The notes under the pieces: generated by a model
Databases searched by the model: none
What the model saw: the letters and a program-made list of their open reading frames with translations, nothing else
What the model was told of the DNA's origin: nothing
Shown: positions 53,145-63,193 of the stretch, piece by piece
How positions within the stretch are numbered: position 1 is the first letter of the stretch
Layout of the letters: every line of letters begins with the position of its first letter
Assembly: GCA_945957555.1 (NCBI GenBank)
Contig: CAMFLX010000001.1
Span: 118,177 to 182,176 of the forward strand
DNA: 64,000 bases
Direction of reading: 5' to 3'
From: an uncultured Cytophagales bacterium
GTDB lineage: Bacteria > Bacteroidota > Bacteroidia > Cytophagales > UBA9547
Translations under genes and position numbers: made by a program

Positions 53145-53708
53145 CTATTTTTTTTTCACCCAATCATTATACTGTTCAACTACTAGCTTTTTTGAATGAA
53201 AGCTATTGTCATATTTATAACTTAAAATATCGTTTCTAAGTTGCTCATAATCTTGTACAAAGGGTACGATGTAATCTATTTTTCCAAAGGGTAAAAACTC
53301 TTTTCTATCCATTTTTTCCACTAAAAACGCTTTTTTGGGAGGTAGTATAAAATCAGTTTTAATTTTTGTTTCATACATTGTAATTGGTCCATTTACAACA
53401 ATTTCAGCAAACTGATATATCGAATCTGAATTTTCTGCAATAGGTAATTTCACGGTTCTGAATATTTTGTGATTTGCTTCATAACCCAAAACTGTTTTTG
53501 GTAAAAAAATGCTATCCTTGGTCGTGTTATTTATATTCTTGACAACAATATATGCATGAGAATATTTGTGATGGTTGTATACCAGTCCTTTAATGGTATC
53601 TGACTGTAATGTTATAACGTAGCCAATATGCCCTGAAGTATCTCTTTGAGCATATATAGAATACGAAATGGTAAATGATAATATGATAAGTTTAGTAAAA
53701 CTATTCAT
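53145..53708 (-). CDS. Exported protein of unknown function
   Basis: The 187-residue protein has a signal peptide (MNSFTKLIILSFTISYSIYA). The mature part starts with GYVITLQSDTIKGLV, a beta-rich opening shared by many Bacteroidota exported proteins of unknown function. It has FGKIDYIVPFVQDYEQLRND near the end. No catalytic or metal motif is visible. It overlaps the ComEA-like gene upstream by 8 bp, so they are cotranscribed. Confidence 0.78.
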   Translation of the reverse strand: MNSFTKLIILSFTISYSIYAQRDTSGHIGYVITLQSDTIKGLVYNHHKYSHAYIVVKNINNTTKDSIFLPKTVLGYEANHKIFRTVKLPIAENSDSIYQFAEIVVNGPITMYETKIKTDFILPPKKAFLVEKMDRKEFLPFGKIDYIVPFVQDYEQLRNDILSYKYDNSFHSKKLVVEQYNDWVKKK

Positions 53709-54558
53709 AACTAATATAGTCTTTTATTTTTGTTAATTCTTCTTCTGTAAATGGGTAGGATTTTTGAAATTCTTCGAAGTTCGACAATTTACTATGATTT
53801 TTTAAATAATTGTAAATCACCTTACTTTTTTTATTTCCGAGATAGGGGTGGCTTGATAATAGCCCTAAACCTGCATGATTGATTGGAATAGTTTTAGGCT
53901 TAAAATGTTCACCTATGAATACTTGGTCTCTGAGTTCAGTTATAGCAAAATCACTGAGTCCATACACTTCATGTAATTGATCGATATTCATAAAACCGCC
54001 CAATAGATCTCTATATTTGATGATCCTCAAGGCTAGCTTTGGCCCTACACCTTTTACTGTAACGAGTGTAGAGGTATCGGCTGTATTGAGATCAATTTTT
54101 TCTTTGACAGGCTTTAGTGAGGTTTTAGCAATTTCTTCTGTTTTACTTTTATTATCAGTTATCGGTTGGTTTTCCCACAAGGTATTGTCTATGATGAGTC
54201 CATAAGATTTCTCATCCATATTATATATCTTTCTCAGATCTGATTTTTGGTGAAACCGCCCACCCTTTTCCAGATATTTAATGATATTGGAGGTAACCCT
54301 ATTATTAATACCAAGATGTTTAAGATCTTCTTGGGTGATTTCATTTATCAAGACTTTACGGCTGAGGTGGTTTTGAATGGAGTTGCTATCAAGATCTTTT
54401 GCCTCTACAAAACGACTTTGGTAGGCATCGGTACTTGATAACATGTTTGTATTTGTGTCTACAATAATAACAAAGCTGGATGGTTCTTGGGTATATACAT
54501 ATTTTTGATATACGGGGAGCATGAGTAAAATGATACAGACGAATAGGAGGAGGAACAT
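53701..54558 (-). CDS. ComEA-like helix-hairpin-helix protein
   Basis: The 285-residue protein has an N-terminal membrane anchor (about residues 1-18). Three helix-hairpin-helix segments follow. One, at about residues 152-185, has LNTADTSTLVTVKGVGPKLA, the typical ComEA-type DNA-binding hairpin. Another has GGFMNIDQLHEVYGL, and a weaker one near residue 68 has INEITQEDLKHLGI. Such proteins bind DNA non-specifically at the envelope in competence. ComEC is encoded in this window but in a different operon. The downstream gene overlaps by 8 bp. Confidence 0.88.
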   Translation of the reverse strand: MFLLLFVCIILLMLPVYQKYVYTQEPSSFVIIVDTNTNMLSSTDAYQSRFVEAKDLDSNSIQNHLSRKVLINEITQEDLKHLGINNRVTSNIIKYLEKGGRFHQKSDLRKIYNMDEKSYGLIIDNTLWENQPITDNKSKTEEIAKTSLKPVKEKIDLNTADTSTLVTVKGVGPKLALRIIKYRDLLGGFMNIDQLHEVYGLSDFAITELRDQVFIGEHFKPKTIPINHAGLGLLSSHPYLGNKKSKVIYNYLKNHSKLSNFEEFQKSYPFTEEELTKIKDYISYE

Positions 54559-54680
54559 TCCTCATACCTCGCTTTTAGAAATCCCAAAGAATAAACTTAC
54601 AGTATTAAGAATCTTATTGATCACTGTTATAAATAACTATGAAAGTTCACGGTAATACAAAAATAGATTTTTTGAGGGAT

Positions 54681-54704
54681 TTAATGCAAGAATTGTTGCA
54701 TTAA
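54681..54704. repeat. Perfect 9-bp inverted repeat upstream of the ComEA-like gene
   Basis: TTAATGCAA (54681-54689) and TTGCATTAA (54696-54704) are separated by 6 bp. The site lies about 125 bp upstream of the ComEA-like start and about 55 bp after the gltA terminator. It could be an operator. No T run follows. Confidence 0.6.
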
Positions 54705-54760
54705 TTCTTGGGGATACTGATGCGTTTATGAATGTCGAAGGGCAGTTTGCTTTGTAAATA

Positions 54761-54794
54761 AAAAAAGGGAGCGCCAAAAGCGCTCCCTTTTTTA
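54761..54794. terminator. Terminator after gltA
   Basis: The stem gggagcg / cgctccc with loop CCAAAAG is flanked by A and T runs (54761-54794), directly after the gltA stop on the minus strand. It may act in both directions. Confidence 0.9.
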
Positions 54795-54795
54795 T

Positions 54796-56082
54796 TTATC
54801 TTTTATTCATTTCTACATAATCTCTGTCGGTTTCGCCAGTGTAGATTTGACGAGGACGGCCAATTGGCTCTTTGTTTTCTCTTAGTTCTTTCCATTGTGC
54901 TATCCAACCCGGTAAACGGCCAAGGGCGAACATAACGGTAAACATATTTACAGGGATACCCAATGCTCTATAGATGATACCAGAATAGAAGTCCACGTTT
55001 GGATATAGCTTTCTTTCTACAAAATATTGATCTGTTAAAGCAGCATGCTCCAACTCTTTAGCTATATCCAATACTGGATCACTCACACCAAGTTTGCCAA
55101 GAATGTCATCACATGCTTTTTTGATGATTCTTGCTCTTGGGTCAAAGTTTTTATATACTCTATGTCCAAAGCCCATCAAACGGAATGGATCGTTTTTATC
55201 TTTTGCTTTAGCAACCCATTTCTGTACATCGCCACCATCAGCTTTGATCGCATCAAGCATCTCGATTACTTCTTGGTTAGCACCACCATGTAGTGGTCCC
55301 CAAAGGGCATTGATACCTGCAGATACAGATCCAAATAAACTAGCTTGTGATGAACCAACGATTCTTACTGTAGAAGTAGAACAGTTTTGTTCGTGATCTG
55401 CGTGAAGGATCAAGAGGGTATTTAATGCTGCAGAAACCACAGGATCAACTATATATTTCTCCGTTGGGTTTGCAAACATCATGTGAAGGAAGTTTGAGCA
55501 GTAATCTAGATCATTGATTGGATAGTTTACTGGTCTCCCCTTTGATTTTTTATAAGCCCAAGCTACCATGGTTGGCATTTTGGCAATTAACCTAATGATC
55601 GAATTGTCTACTTGTTCTTCTGTTTGGTTTGGATCTAACGACTCTGGATAAAAGGCAGTCAATGAGCAAACTAGTGAAGAAAGTACGCCCATAGGGTGCG
55701 CATAGGAAGGGAAACCATCCAAAATTTTCTTCACGTCTTCGTGGATCATCGAATGACGGTCTATAGAAGTATCAAAATTCTTAAATTGCTCAGCAGTTGG
55801 TAGTTTACCATAAATCAATAGATATGCTACTTCAAGAAAGCTAGATTTTTCCGCCAATTGCTCAATCGGATAACCTCTATATTTCAAGATCCCCTCTTCT
55901 CCATCAAGATAAGTAATCGCACTTTTGGTTACACCTGTATTCTTGTATCCAATATCGTAAGTGATATGACCTGTTAGATCTCTCAACTTACTGATATCAA
56001 TGGCTTTCTCGTTTTCAGTTCCTTCAATTACAGGAAATTGATACGATTTACCCTCTATGATGATCTCAGCCTGCTTTGACAT
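54796..56082 (-). CDS. gltA: Citrate synthase
   Basis: The 428-residue enzyme starts at the ATG at 56082 (MSKQAEIIIEGKSYQFPVIE). A longer reading to 56205 would add 41 hydrophobic residues that no citrate synthase needs. It condenses oxaloacetate and acetyl-CoA at the start of the TCA cycle. The active-site His are in HADHEQNCSTSTVR and GPLHGGANQEV, and the catalytic Asp region is GFGHRVYKNFDPRA. It is of the large, type II length. A terminator follows. The upstream neighbour is on the same strand, 144 bp away. Confidence 0.97.
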   Translation of the reverse strand: MSKQAEIIIEGKSYQFPVIEGTENEKAIDISKLRDLTGHITYDIGYKNTGVTKSAITYLDGEEGILKYRGYPIEQLAEKSSFLEVAYLLIYGKLPTAEQFKNFDTSIDRHSMIHEDVKKILDGFPSYAHPMGVLSSLVCSLTAFYPESLDPNQTEEQVDNSIIRLIAKMPTMVAWAYKKSKGRPVNYPINDLDYCSNFLHMMFANPTEKYIVDPVVSAALNTLLILHADHEQNCSTSTVRIVGSSQASLFGSVSAGINALWGPLHGGANQEVIEMLDAIKADGGDVQKWVAKAKDKNDPFRLMGFGHRVYKNFDPRARIIKKACDDILGKLGVSDPVLDIAKELEHAALTDQYFVERKLYPNVDFYSGIIYRALGIPVNMFTVMFALGRLPGWIAQWKELRENKEPIGRPRQIYTGETDRDYVEMNKR

Positions 56083-56225
56083 ATAAAAAGAATTATAGTT
56101 TTTAAAAATGAAGGTACAAATATAAAAACTGAACGCTAGTAAACTAAGTAATTCTACTTTTTTTTGTACTAGATAAAGCGTTTTTTTGGGAATGTCCAAA
56201 CGCAACCGTTACCATTTGCGAATGC

Positions 56226-56612
56226 TTAGTTGTAAAATTTCAAAAACCCATACCATCTGGGTCTGCTGGCATAATTAGAAATATTTTCTCCATAATATGC
56301 CTCTTTTTCGAAACTGATATTCCTATAGGCTTCATAGTGTTTCATTCCTTTAAATCTACTGATAAAATACTCCAGTATATACCAAAGGAAAAATGGGATT
56401 ATGAATAATTCCAAAATCTGTCTGTGATGGATACACTCATGTTTGTAGAGTTTAGAGTTGTACATTTGTTTTGCCTTCCAGATTAATATGAATGGGGGTA
56501 CAAGAGCCATTGCAGAGTACATACTTTTAGGTCTTTCGTGATATAAGACCAACATATACTTATACCTGTACAAGCCATACTTTCTGAACTTTAAGATTTT
56601 TTGTAATGTCAT
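56226..56612 (-). CDS. Small protein with HExxH-like motif, membrane-associated
   Basis: The 128-residue protein has HECIHHRQ at about residues 58-65, where His, Glu and His follow HExxH spacing. It is followed by a membrane segment (LFIIPFFLWYILEYFIS) and AYRNISFEKEAY, which supplies an extra Glu. The family is found in Bacteroidota and looks like a minimal membrane-bound zinc peptidase. I know no tested function. It is between gltA and purH, divergent from purH across a 136 bp gap. Confidence 0.8.
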   Translation of the reverse strand: MTLQKILKFRKYGLYRYKYMLVLYHERPKSMYSAMALVPPFILIWKAKQMYNSKLYKHECIHHRQILELFIIPFFLWYILEYFISRFKGMKHYEAYRNISFEKEAYYGENISNYASRPRWYGFLKFYN

Positions 56613-56748
56613 AGCCTAATTAATCTGCTATTTTAATGATTCTTGAACATTTTTTAGCAACTCCTAATTCAAAACTTATAATTCAACATTTTTTCAAAAG
56701 ATATTTTCCTAAATTTGTGCGCTTATCTACGAGTATAATAATCATCAA

Positions 56749-58269
56749 ATGAACAAAAAGATTCAATCTGCATTGATCTCTGTCTATTACAAAGACAATC
56801 TTGACAAAATCGTAAAAATTTTACACCAACATAATGTGAGTATCTACTCTACGGGAGGGACGCAAAAATTCATAGAGGATTTAGGAATCCCAGTAACAGC
56901 TGTTGACGCCGTGACTGGCTTTCCGGAAATATTGGGAGGAAGGGTGAAAACTTTGCAACCCCAAATTTTTGGTGGTATTCTTTTCAGAAGAGACAACGTG
57001 AAGGATAACGAGCAAGTTGCGCTGCACCAGATACCTGCTATCGATCTTGTTATTGTAGATTTATATCCTTTTGAGCAAACAGTGGCTTCAGACGCCTCAG
57101 AGCAAGATATCATCGAAAAAATAGATATTGGTGGGATTTCCTTGATTAGGGCTGCTGCCAAAAATTTCAACGATGTAGTAATTGTTCCTTCAAGAGATCA
57201 CTATGAGGAGCTTACCGCGATCTTGGAGGAAAAAGGTTGTGCAACAGATCTTGTGGATAGGAAGAGATTTGCGTCTTATGCCTTCAATGTGTCTTCGCAC
57301 TATGATACTGCTATCTTTAATTGGTTCAATAAGGAGCAAGACCTTAATATATTCAAACAAAGTATAACTTCAGGTCAAACCTTAAGATATGGTGAGAACC
57401 CACATCAAAAAGGAATATTCTTCGGGAAATTAGAAGACCTATTTGAAAAGATAAACGGTAAAGAGCTTTCTTATAACAACTTGCTCGATGTTGATGCTGC
57501 GGTGGCGCTTATTGACGAGTTTACGGATCTTACCTTTGCGATTTTAAAACACAATAATGCTTGTGGGATAGCTTCTGCGGCTACCCCCAAAGAAGCTTAC
57601 TTGTTGGCACTTTCTACAGATCCAGTATCTGCATTTGGTGGTGTGATTATCACTAACAAAAAAGTAGACAAAGCTGTAGCGGAAGAGTTACATAAACTGT
57701 TTTTTGAAGTATTGATCTCTCCAGAATACGACCAGGATGCGCTTGATCTGTTGATGGAAAAGAAAAACAGGATCATTCTGCAAAGAAAACCTCTGAAATT
57801 TAGCGATTTGCAATTCAGAACATTGTTGAATGGTGTGATTGCTCAGGATAAAGATGCTAAAATGGAAGTAGAGGCAGACCTCAAGGTGGTAACAAAAAAA
57901 GCGCCATCAGCTTCTGAAATCAAAGCGATGCTATTTGCAAATAAAATCGTAAAGCATACCAAGTCTAACACGATTGTTTTCTCGAATGAGAATATGATGA
58001 TTTCTAGTGGTGTTGGACAAACTTCCAGAGTTGACGCTTTGAGACAAGCAATTGAAAAGGCACAAAGTTTTGGATTTGACTTAAAAGGAGCCGTTATGGC
58101 TTCTGATGCCTTCTTTCCATTTCCAGATTGTGTAGAAATCGCGAATAAGGTTGGAATTACAGCTGTGATTCAGCCAGGAGGATCCATAAAAGATAGTGAA
58201 AGTATTGCGTATTGTGATGCACATGGTATGGCCATGGTAACCACTGGTGTTCGACATTTCAAACATTGA
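56749..58269 (+). CDS. purH: Bifunctional AICAR transformylase/IMP cyclohydrolase
   Basis: The 506-residue enzyme carries out the last two steps of IMP synthesis. The N-terminal MGS-like cyclohydrolase domain has STGGTQKFIEDLGIPV and GFPEILGGRVKTLQP. The C-terminal transformylase domain has KHNNACGIASA with its active-site Lys and His. It ends with SDAFFPFPDCVEIANKVG and IQPGGSIKDSE. TAAATTTG at 56710-56717 matches the -7 element, though no TTG at the right spacing is visible. A strong terminator follows. Confidence 0.97.
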   Translation: MNKKIQSALISVYYKDNLDKIVKILHQHNVSIYSTGGTQKFIEDLGIPVTAVDAVTGFPEILGGRVKTLQPQIFGGILFRRDNVKDNEQVALHQIPAIDLVIVDLYPFEQTVASDASEQDIIEKIDIGGISLIRAAAKNFNDVVIVPSRDHYEELTAILEEKGCATDLVDRKRFASYAFNVSSHYDTAIFNWFNKEQDLNIFKQSITSGQTLRYGENPHQKGIFFGKLEDLFEKINGKELSYNNLLDVDAAVALIDEFTDLTFAILKHNNACGIASAATPKEAYLLALSTDPVSAFGGVIITNKKVDKAVAEELHKLFFEVLISPEYDQDALDLLMEKKNRIILQRKPLKFSDLQFRTLLNGVIAQDKDAKMEVEADLKVVTKKAPSASEIKAMLFANKIVKHTKSNTIVFSNENMMISSGVGQTSRVDALRQAIEKAQSFGFDLKGAVMASDAFFPFPDCVEIANKVGITAVIQPGGSIKDSESIAYCDAHGMAMVTTGVRHFKH

Positions 58270-58291
58270 TTTTTTACACAATGCTATAAGA

Positions 58292-58330
58292 CAAATGCTC
58301 TTTCCATAAAAAGGAAGAGCATTTGTTTTT
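58292..58330 (+). terminator. Terminator after purH
   Basis: The stem aaatgctctttcc / ggaagagcattt with an ATAAAA loop and a trailing TTTTT lies 23 bp after the purH stop. Confidence 0.85.
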
Positions 58331-58498
58331 AATAATTGGGTGCGTAATTCCTAAAGATAATTTTTGAGTTTCTGGTTTTAAATAAGAACTTTGGATGATT
58401 CTAACACAATTTTGTAAAATTGAGCGCTTTGGCATAGTTTTTAGGTATAAACACGTATATATCTAGGTTATTTGTAGATTATCCACTTTTTTTGTTTC

Positions 58499-61444
58499 AT
58501 GTACAGGTTTGTGAAAAATGTTTTTTACGTTGCTATCTTCCTTTTGACGCTACAGTCAAAGGCTGAAGATACCGTCCGGAGGCCTAAAAACAAATTGGCT
58601 GACAAATGGGTAGACAGTGTCTATAATACTATGTCTCAACATGAACGTATAGGACAGCTATTTATGATCGCTGCTTATTCTAACAAAGACTCCGCACATA
58701 TTAGGGAAATAGATAGCCTTATTGTAAAGTACAAAATTGGCGGGCTTATATTTATGCAGGGGGGGCCTATGCGCCAAGCTCGATTAACCAACAGATATCA
58801 AACAGAATCAAAAATTCCCTTGATGATTGCCATCGACGGAGAGTGGGGACTGAGTATGAGACTTGATAGCACCGTAGTCTTTCCGAAACAAATGACCATG
58901 GGTGCGCTTGTCAATAACAAACTGATTTATGATTTTGGCAAAGAGGTAGGCTATCAGTGCAAGCGGATGGGAATTCACGTAAATTTTGCTCCAGTAGTTG
59001 ATGTGAACAATAATCGTTTGAATCCAGTAATCGGCTATCGATCTTTTGGGGAGGATGTGGAAAAAGTGACTCAAAAAGGCACAGAATATATGAGAGGCAT
59101 GCAAAGCCAAGGAGTTTTGGCTTGTGCTAAACATTTTCCAGGCCACGGCGACACCGATTCGGACTCACACCTAAGTTTGCCAACGATCAAACATAAAAAA
59201 AGCAGATTAGATGATATAGAACTATATCCATTTAAGAAAATGATTGATGATACCCTAGCGAGTATCATGGTTGCGCACCTATATGTACCAGCCCTGGATG
59301 ATGAGGAAAACAAAGCGACTACCCTGTCTGAAAAAGTTGTCCGCAAACTGCTCAAAAACAAATTGGGTTTTAGAGGACTCATTTTTACTGACGCCCTGAA
59401 CATGAAAGGTGTGAGCAGCTATTATGCACCTGGTCAGGTAGATAAACTTGCTTTTATGGCTGGGAACGATGTGTTGTTGTTCTCTCAAGATGTTCCAAGA
59501 GCGCTTAAAACACTCGATTCGGCCATTAATGCCAAGGAAATTGATGAAGAACGGCTGGAAGAGAGTGTTAAAAAAATTCTCTTTTATAAATATAAGGTAG
59601 GTTTACATAAGCAGAAGTTTGTGGACACTACCAATCTCATAAAGGATTTGAATAATCCTAGAGCCAAGGCAATTAGGGAGCTTATTTATAGAAAAGCAAT
59701 TACTTTGGTTAAAAATAACGAAGCACTGGTTCCAATCAAAGAGGTGAATAACCTTAAAATGGCTTGTGTTTTGATTGATAATGAAGACGATGGGGTTGTT
59801 GCAAACTCGTTTAAGAGGTATGCGGCAATTGATTATTATTTTATAGATAAAAAAACAGAACTGGCCCAATATCAAAAGCTTTGGGATAAAATCTCTAAAT
59901 ATCCATTGGTCACCGTCGTCGTTGGTGGTCTAACAAACCAAGCTGCTAAAAACTTTAAATTGAGTAATGACTGTATTACGTTTGTAAAAAACCTACAGCT
60001 TAATACAAAGGTGATCACAGTAGTTTTGGGCAATGCCTACGCCCTATCAAACTTTGAAAATGCCAAAACACTTATTTGTACTTATGAAGAAAATGAAATT
60101 ACTAAAGCTTTGCCTGCACAGCTTATTTTTGGTGGTCTAGTGAATACAGCACAGTTGCCAGTGAGCCCCTCAGAAAAGTTGGAAGCGAAGCTCTTGGCAA
60201 ACACCCGTATCGAAAAATCTAGGCTCGGCTATATTGCTAATCCTGAGATTAAAGGGCTTAATTCTGCGCAACTTTCAAGGATAGATACCATAGTAAAACA
60301 ATCCATTGCACAAAAGGCGATGCCAGGCTGTCAAGTATTGGTGATCAAAGACTCTTCGGTGGTCTATTCAAAAGCATTTGGATATCATAGATATAGTCTT
60401 TATTCACCTGTTAGAGATTCTTCTCTATATGATATTGCCTCTGTCACAAAAGTAGCTTGCACGTTACAAGGTGTTATGCAATTGTATTCCCAAAATAAGA
60501 TCAATCTTGCAAGTACTTTAAAGGAATATCTGCCAGAAACAATTGGTACCAATAAGCAGGATTTGATTTTGCAAGAAATATTGTCACATCAGGCAGGTTT
60601 ACAAGCATTTATTTCTCACTGGACATATACACTGGAAACTCCACAAAAGAATTTTTTCTACTATTCAAAACAAAAAGACAGTACCCATACGGTACAGATC
60701 GCCGATAGCCTTTTTACAAGAGCGGACACAAAGGATAGTGTTTGGAAATGGACCCTTGCCAGTAAATTAATACACAGAAAAGACTCTTGCTACCAGTATA
60801 AATACAGTGACATTGGATTTTATATTTTCCAGAAAATCGTAGAGAAGGGATTGAGCAAAAGTCTAGATGTTTTTTCTGACAGTTTGTATGCAAGTTTAGG
60901 GATGCGTAACACAGGATACTTACCCTTAAGGAAGTTTTCAAAAAATAATATTGTACCCAGCGAGTGGGATAAAGATTTTAGGGCGAGAGAGATTTGTGGA
61001 TATGTAAATGATGAGGGAGCTTCAATGTATGGTGGAGTTGCTGGTCATGCGGGAATCTTTAGCAATGCCAACGATTTGGCTATTTTATTTCAAATGAACC
61101 TCCAAGATGGCTATTATGGCTATAAGAGATATTTAGGTTCTGGTGTGATGGATGTGTTTAAAACCAGAAATTACCTTAACAACAGAAGAGGTCTTGGTTG
61201 GGACAAACCAGAATGGGACGGGGGTGGTTCCACGTCTATTTATTGTTCGCAGAGAACGTTTGGACATACTGGATTTACCGGTACTTGTGTTTGGATTGAT
61301 CCAAAATATAATTTGATTTACATTTTCCTGTCAAACAGAACATATCCAGATCCTGAAAATAAAGCCTTAATCATCAATAACGTACGCACTAAAATTCAAG
61401 ATGTGATCTATCAATCTATCATGCCTGATGCGGTAAAATATTGA
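58499..61444 (+). CDS. GH3 beta-N-acetylhexosaminidase fused to a serine hydrolase
   Basis: The 981-residue exported protein has a signal peptide (about residues 1-22). The glycoside hydrolase family 3 domain (about 40-400) has KHFPGHGDTDSDSH (residues 211-224) and TDALNMKG with the likely nucleophile Asp, both typical of NagZ-like enzymes. The C-terminal third (about 600-975) is a penicillin-binding/beta-lactamase fold with SVTK, YSD and HTG. Fusion of NagZ-like and serine hydrolase parts is found in Bacteroidota. It probably works on peptidoglycan fragments in the periplasm. The GH3-like C-terminal domain lies between. The gene stands alone and is followed by a terminator. Confidence 0.93.
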   Translation: MYRFVKNVFYVAIFLLTLQSKAEDTVRRPKNKLADKWVDSVYNTMSQHERIGQLFMIAAYSNKDSAHIREIDSLIVKYKIGGLIFMQGGPMRQARLTNRYQTESKIPLMIAIDGEWGLSMRLDSTVVFPKQMTMGALVNNKLIYDFGKEVGYQCKRMGIHVNFAPVVDVNNNRLNPVIGYRSFGEDVEKVTQKGTEYMRGMQSQGVLACAKHFPGHGDTDSDSHLSLPTIKHKKSRLDDIELYPFKKMIDDTLASIMVAHLYVPALDDEENKATTLSEKVVRKLLKNKLGFRGLIFTDALNMKGVSSYYAPGQVDKLAFMAGNDVLLFSQDVPRALKTLDSAINAKEIDEERLEESVKKILFYKYKVGLHKQKFVDTTNLIKDLNNPRAKAIRELIYRKAITLVKNNEALVPIKEVNNLKMACVLIDNEDDGVVANSFKRYAAIDYYFIDKKTELAQYQKLWDKISKYPLVTVVVGGLTNQAAKNFKLSNDCITFVKNLQLNTKVITVVLGNAYALSNFENAKTLICTYEENEITKALPAQLIFGGLVNTAQLPVSPSEKLEAKLLANTRIEKSRLGYIANPEIKGLNSAQLSRIDTIVKQSIAQKAMPGCQVLVIKDSSVVYSKAFGYHRYSLYSPVRDSSLYDIASVTKVACTLQGVMQLYSQNKINLASTLKEYLPETIGTNKQDLILQEILSHQAGLQAFISHWTYTLETPQKNFFYYSKQKDSTHTVQIADSLFTRADTKDSVWKWTLASKLIHRKDSCYQYKYSDIGFYIFQKIVEKGLSKSLDVFSDSLYASLGMRNTGYLPLRKFSKNNIVPSEWDKDFRAREICGYVNDEGASMYGGVAGHAGIFSNANDLAILFQMNLQDGYYGYKRYLGSGVMDVFKTRNYLNNRRGLGWDKPEWDGGGSTSIYCSQRTFGHTGFTGTCVWIDPKYNLIYIFLSNRTYPDPENKALIINNVRTKIQDVIYQSIMPDAVKY

Positions 61445-61500
61445 AGATGGTCAAGTTTTTGAGCGGAAATGAATCAAACATTATTTTGAGTAATAATTAA

Positions 61501-61537
61501 AAACCATAAAGGGGCTTTAGCCCCTTTATGGTTTTTA
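61501..61537. terminator. Bidirectional terminator between convergent genes
   Basis: A perfect 16-bp stem (aaaccataaaggggct at 61501-61516 and its complement at 61519-61534) with a 2-base loop is flanked by A and T runs. It lies between the GH3 gene and the convergent T9SS cargo gene. Confidence 0.92.
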
Positions 61538-61549
61538 ACAGAGTGCAGA

Positions 61550-63193
61550 TTAGTGCTTGATGACTAATTTCTCCTTAAGTAGTGTGCCATTGGTTTGGCT
61601 AATAAGTATCATATAAAGACCTTCTTCCAATTCTTCTACGGAAATCGTTTGTGCTTCCGAAGCTACATTAAAGGATTTTACCGTTTTGCCATTCAAACTA
61701 ACTATTGACACAGAGGCACCTAATAGCTCAGTAGCAACCGTCAACTGCAACTGTGTGCTGGCTGGGTTGGGACTCAAAGTAATGGCTGAATTTGTAGTGC
61801 TTTCTTCCTCCAAGGCTTCCTTAGCAGGAGATATAACTACGCACTTGTATATATTGTACAACAAGGCTTTGTAAGGAGTAACGACTTGTTTTTGTACATC
61901 GACCTTTACATATTGGGCACCTTTATAGATGCAAGGTAAATATCCTTGTACAGTTGGTGTTACTGGTATGTCGCATGCAGAGGCTGACAATCCGTTAACA
62001 TCAGTTTTAAGTAAATAAGCATCGCTTCCACCAGCACCAAAAGAGAGCTCGTTACCTGATAAAACATAACCTGTACCCGCTGCAGAGCTCAGATTTACCT
62101 CAAAAGAATAGTCAGGCTTTTCTTTGCCATAAACTCTAGACCAAATGTGCACACCATTTGCGTCTGTTTTAAACAAATAGGCATCTGGTGTAGCCAAAGT
62201 ATTGTAAGAGCTTGCAAAGCCTGTCACTACATAAAAAACACCAGTTGCGGTCTTATGAACTACCAATGAACGGCCTTGGTCGTTTCTAGCTCCACCATAA
62301 GTTCTTAAAAATACTGGATTACCTGCTGGTGTAAGTTTCAAAAGAAAAGCATCACCACCTGGTAAGCCATAGCTTTGTGTTTCACCAGTAAAGACATAGT
62401 TACCAACGTTATCCACTTTTACGCAATATGCCACATCATTTCTCAGAACGTTATTGTTACCAATCACTCTGTCCCAGACCAAATTAAGGTTAAAATCAAG
62501 CTTTACTGCGTAAATGTCTGACTGAATGGCTCCAGTAGTTGAAGGCGTACAGTTGATGGTAGTAGAACCAGCGATGATGTATCCATCGGTAGTGGGTTCT
62601 ATCCAATTACCTAACTGATCTCCTGTATTACCTATCACAACAGAGGCTTTTAAATTTCCAAATAGATCTACCCTTACTACGTAAATATCATACCCAGCTC
62701 CATAAAACCCGAAACTATTACTTTCTCCAACCATGATATAACCGGGGCCATCTACAGGGTGAACGATCTTTTGTATATGGTTAAATCTGTCGATATTGGT
62801 ACCCCCAAAAATTTTGGAAACTAATGGTACTCCATTAATATCAGTGCCAACGAAGTAAGCATCAAGAGATCCCGTATAGCTACTAGTAGATCCGACAGCT
62901 ACATAAGGCATGTTTGCATTGGGTGTTTGTTTAACTGAATTAAATTGATCGATACCTTGACCGCCATAGACTTTTGACCACAATTGTGCCCCATTTACGT
63001 TGGTTTTAATCAAGGTGGCGTCTATACCTCCAAAAACGGGTAAGTCTGTTTTACCAGCACTTATGAAACCACCATCAGACGTAGGAAAAACCGCAGGTGT
63101 GGCTTCATTATTGGTTGTTCCGTACGAAAGTTGAAACTGAGCTTGAAGGCTTCCTGCCAACAAGCATGATGCGAGGATAAAATTTTTTTTCAT
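61550..63193 (-). CDS. Secreted repeat protein with type A T9SS sorting domain
   Basis: The 547-residue protein has a signal peptide (MKKNFILASCLLAGSLQAQ). The mature part consists of about seven repeats of roughly 50 residues, each with DGG/DG, GDAF or DAYLIKT, and LWSKVYGG, which likely form a beta-propeller. The C-terminal 75 residues are a type A T9SS sorting domain (ITLSPNPASTQLQLTVATEL, then EELEEGLYMILI). The protein should be exported by the system that includes PorU and PorV and bound to the surface. Such repeat proteins are cell-surface proteins of unknown role. Confidence 0.9.
   Translation of the reverse strand: MKKNFILASCLLAGSLQAQFQLSYGTTNNEATPAVFPTSDGGFISAGKTDLPVFGGIDATLIKTNVNGAQLWSKVYGGQGIDQFNSVKQTPNANMPYVAVGSTSSYTGSLDAYFVGTDINGVPLVSKIFGGTNIDRFNHIQKIVHPVDGPGYIMVGESNSFGFYGAGYDIYVVRVDLFGNLKASVVIGNTGDQLGNWIEPTTDGYIIAGSTTINCTPSTTGAIQSDIYAVKLDFNLNLVWDRVIGNNNVLRNDVAYCVKVDNVGNYVFTGETQSYGLPGGDAFLLKLTPAGNPVFLRTYGGARNDQGRSLVVHKTATGVFYVVTGFASSYNTLATPDAYLFKTDANGVHIWSRVYGKEKPDYSFEVNLSSAAGTGYVLSGNELSFGAGGSDAYLLKTDVNGLSASACDIPVTPTVQGYLPCIYKGAQYVKVDVQKQVVTPYKALLYNIYKCVVISPAKEALEEESTTNSAITLSPNPASTQLQLTVATELLGASVSIVSLNGKTVKSFNVASEAQTISVEELEEGLYMILISQTNGTLLKEKLVIKH

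Noticed and set aside
56083..56205. 41-residue hydrophobic extension of citrate synthase
   Set aside because: It starts at a non-standard upstream codon, overlaps the intergenic region, and the family start matches the ATG at 56082.
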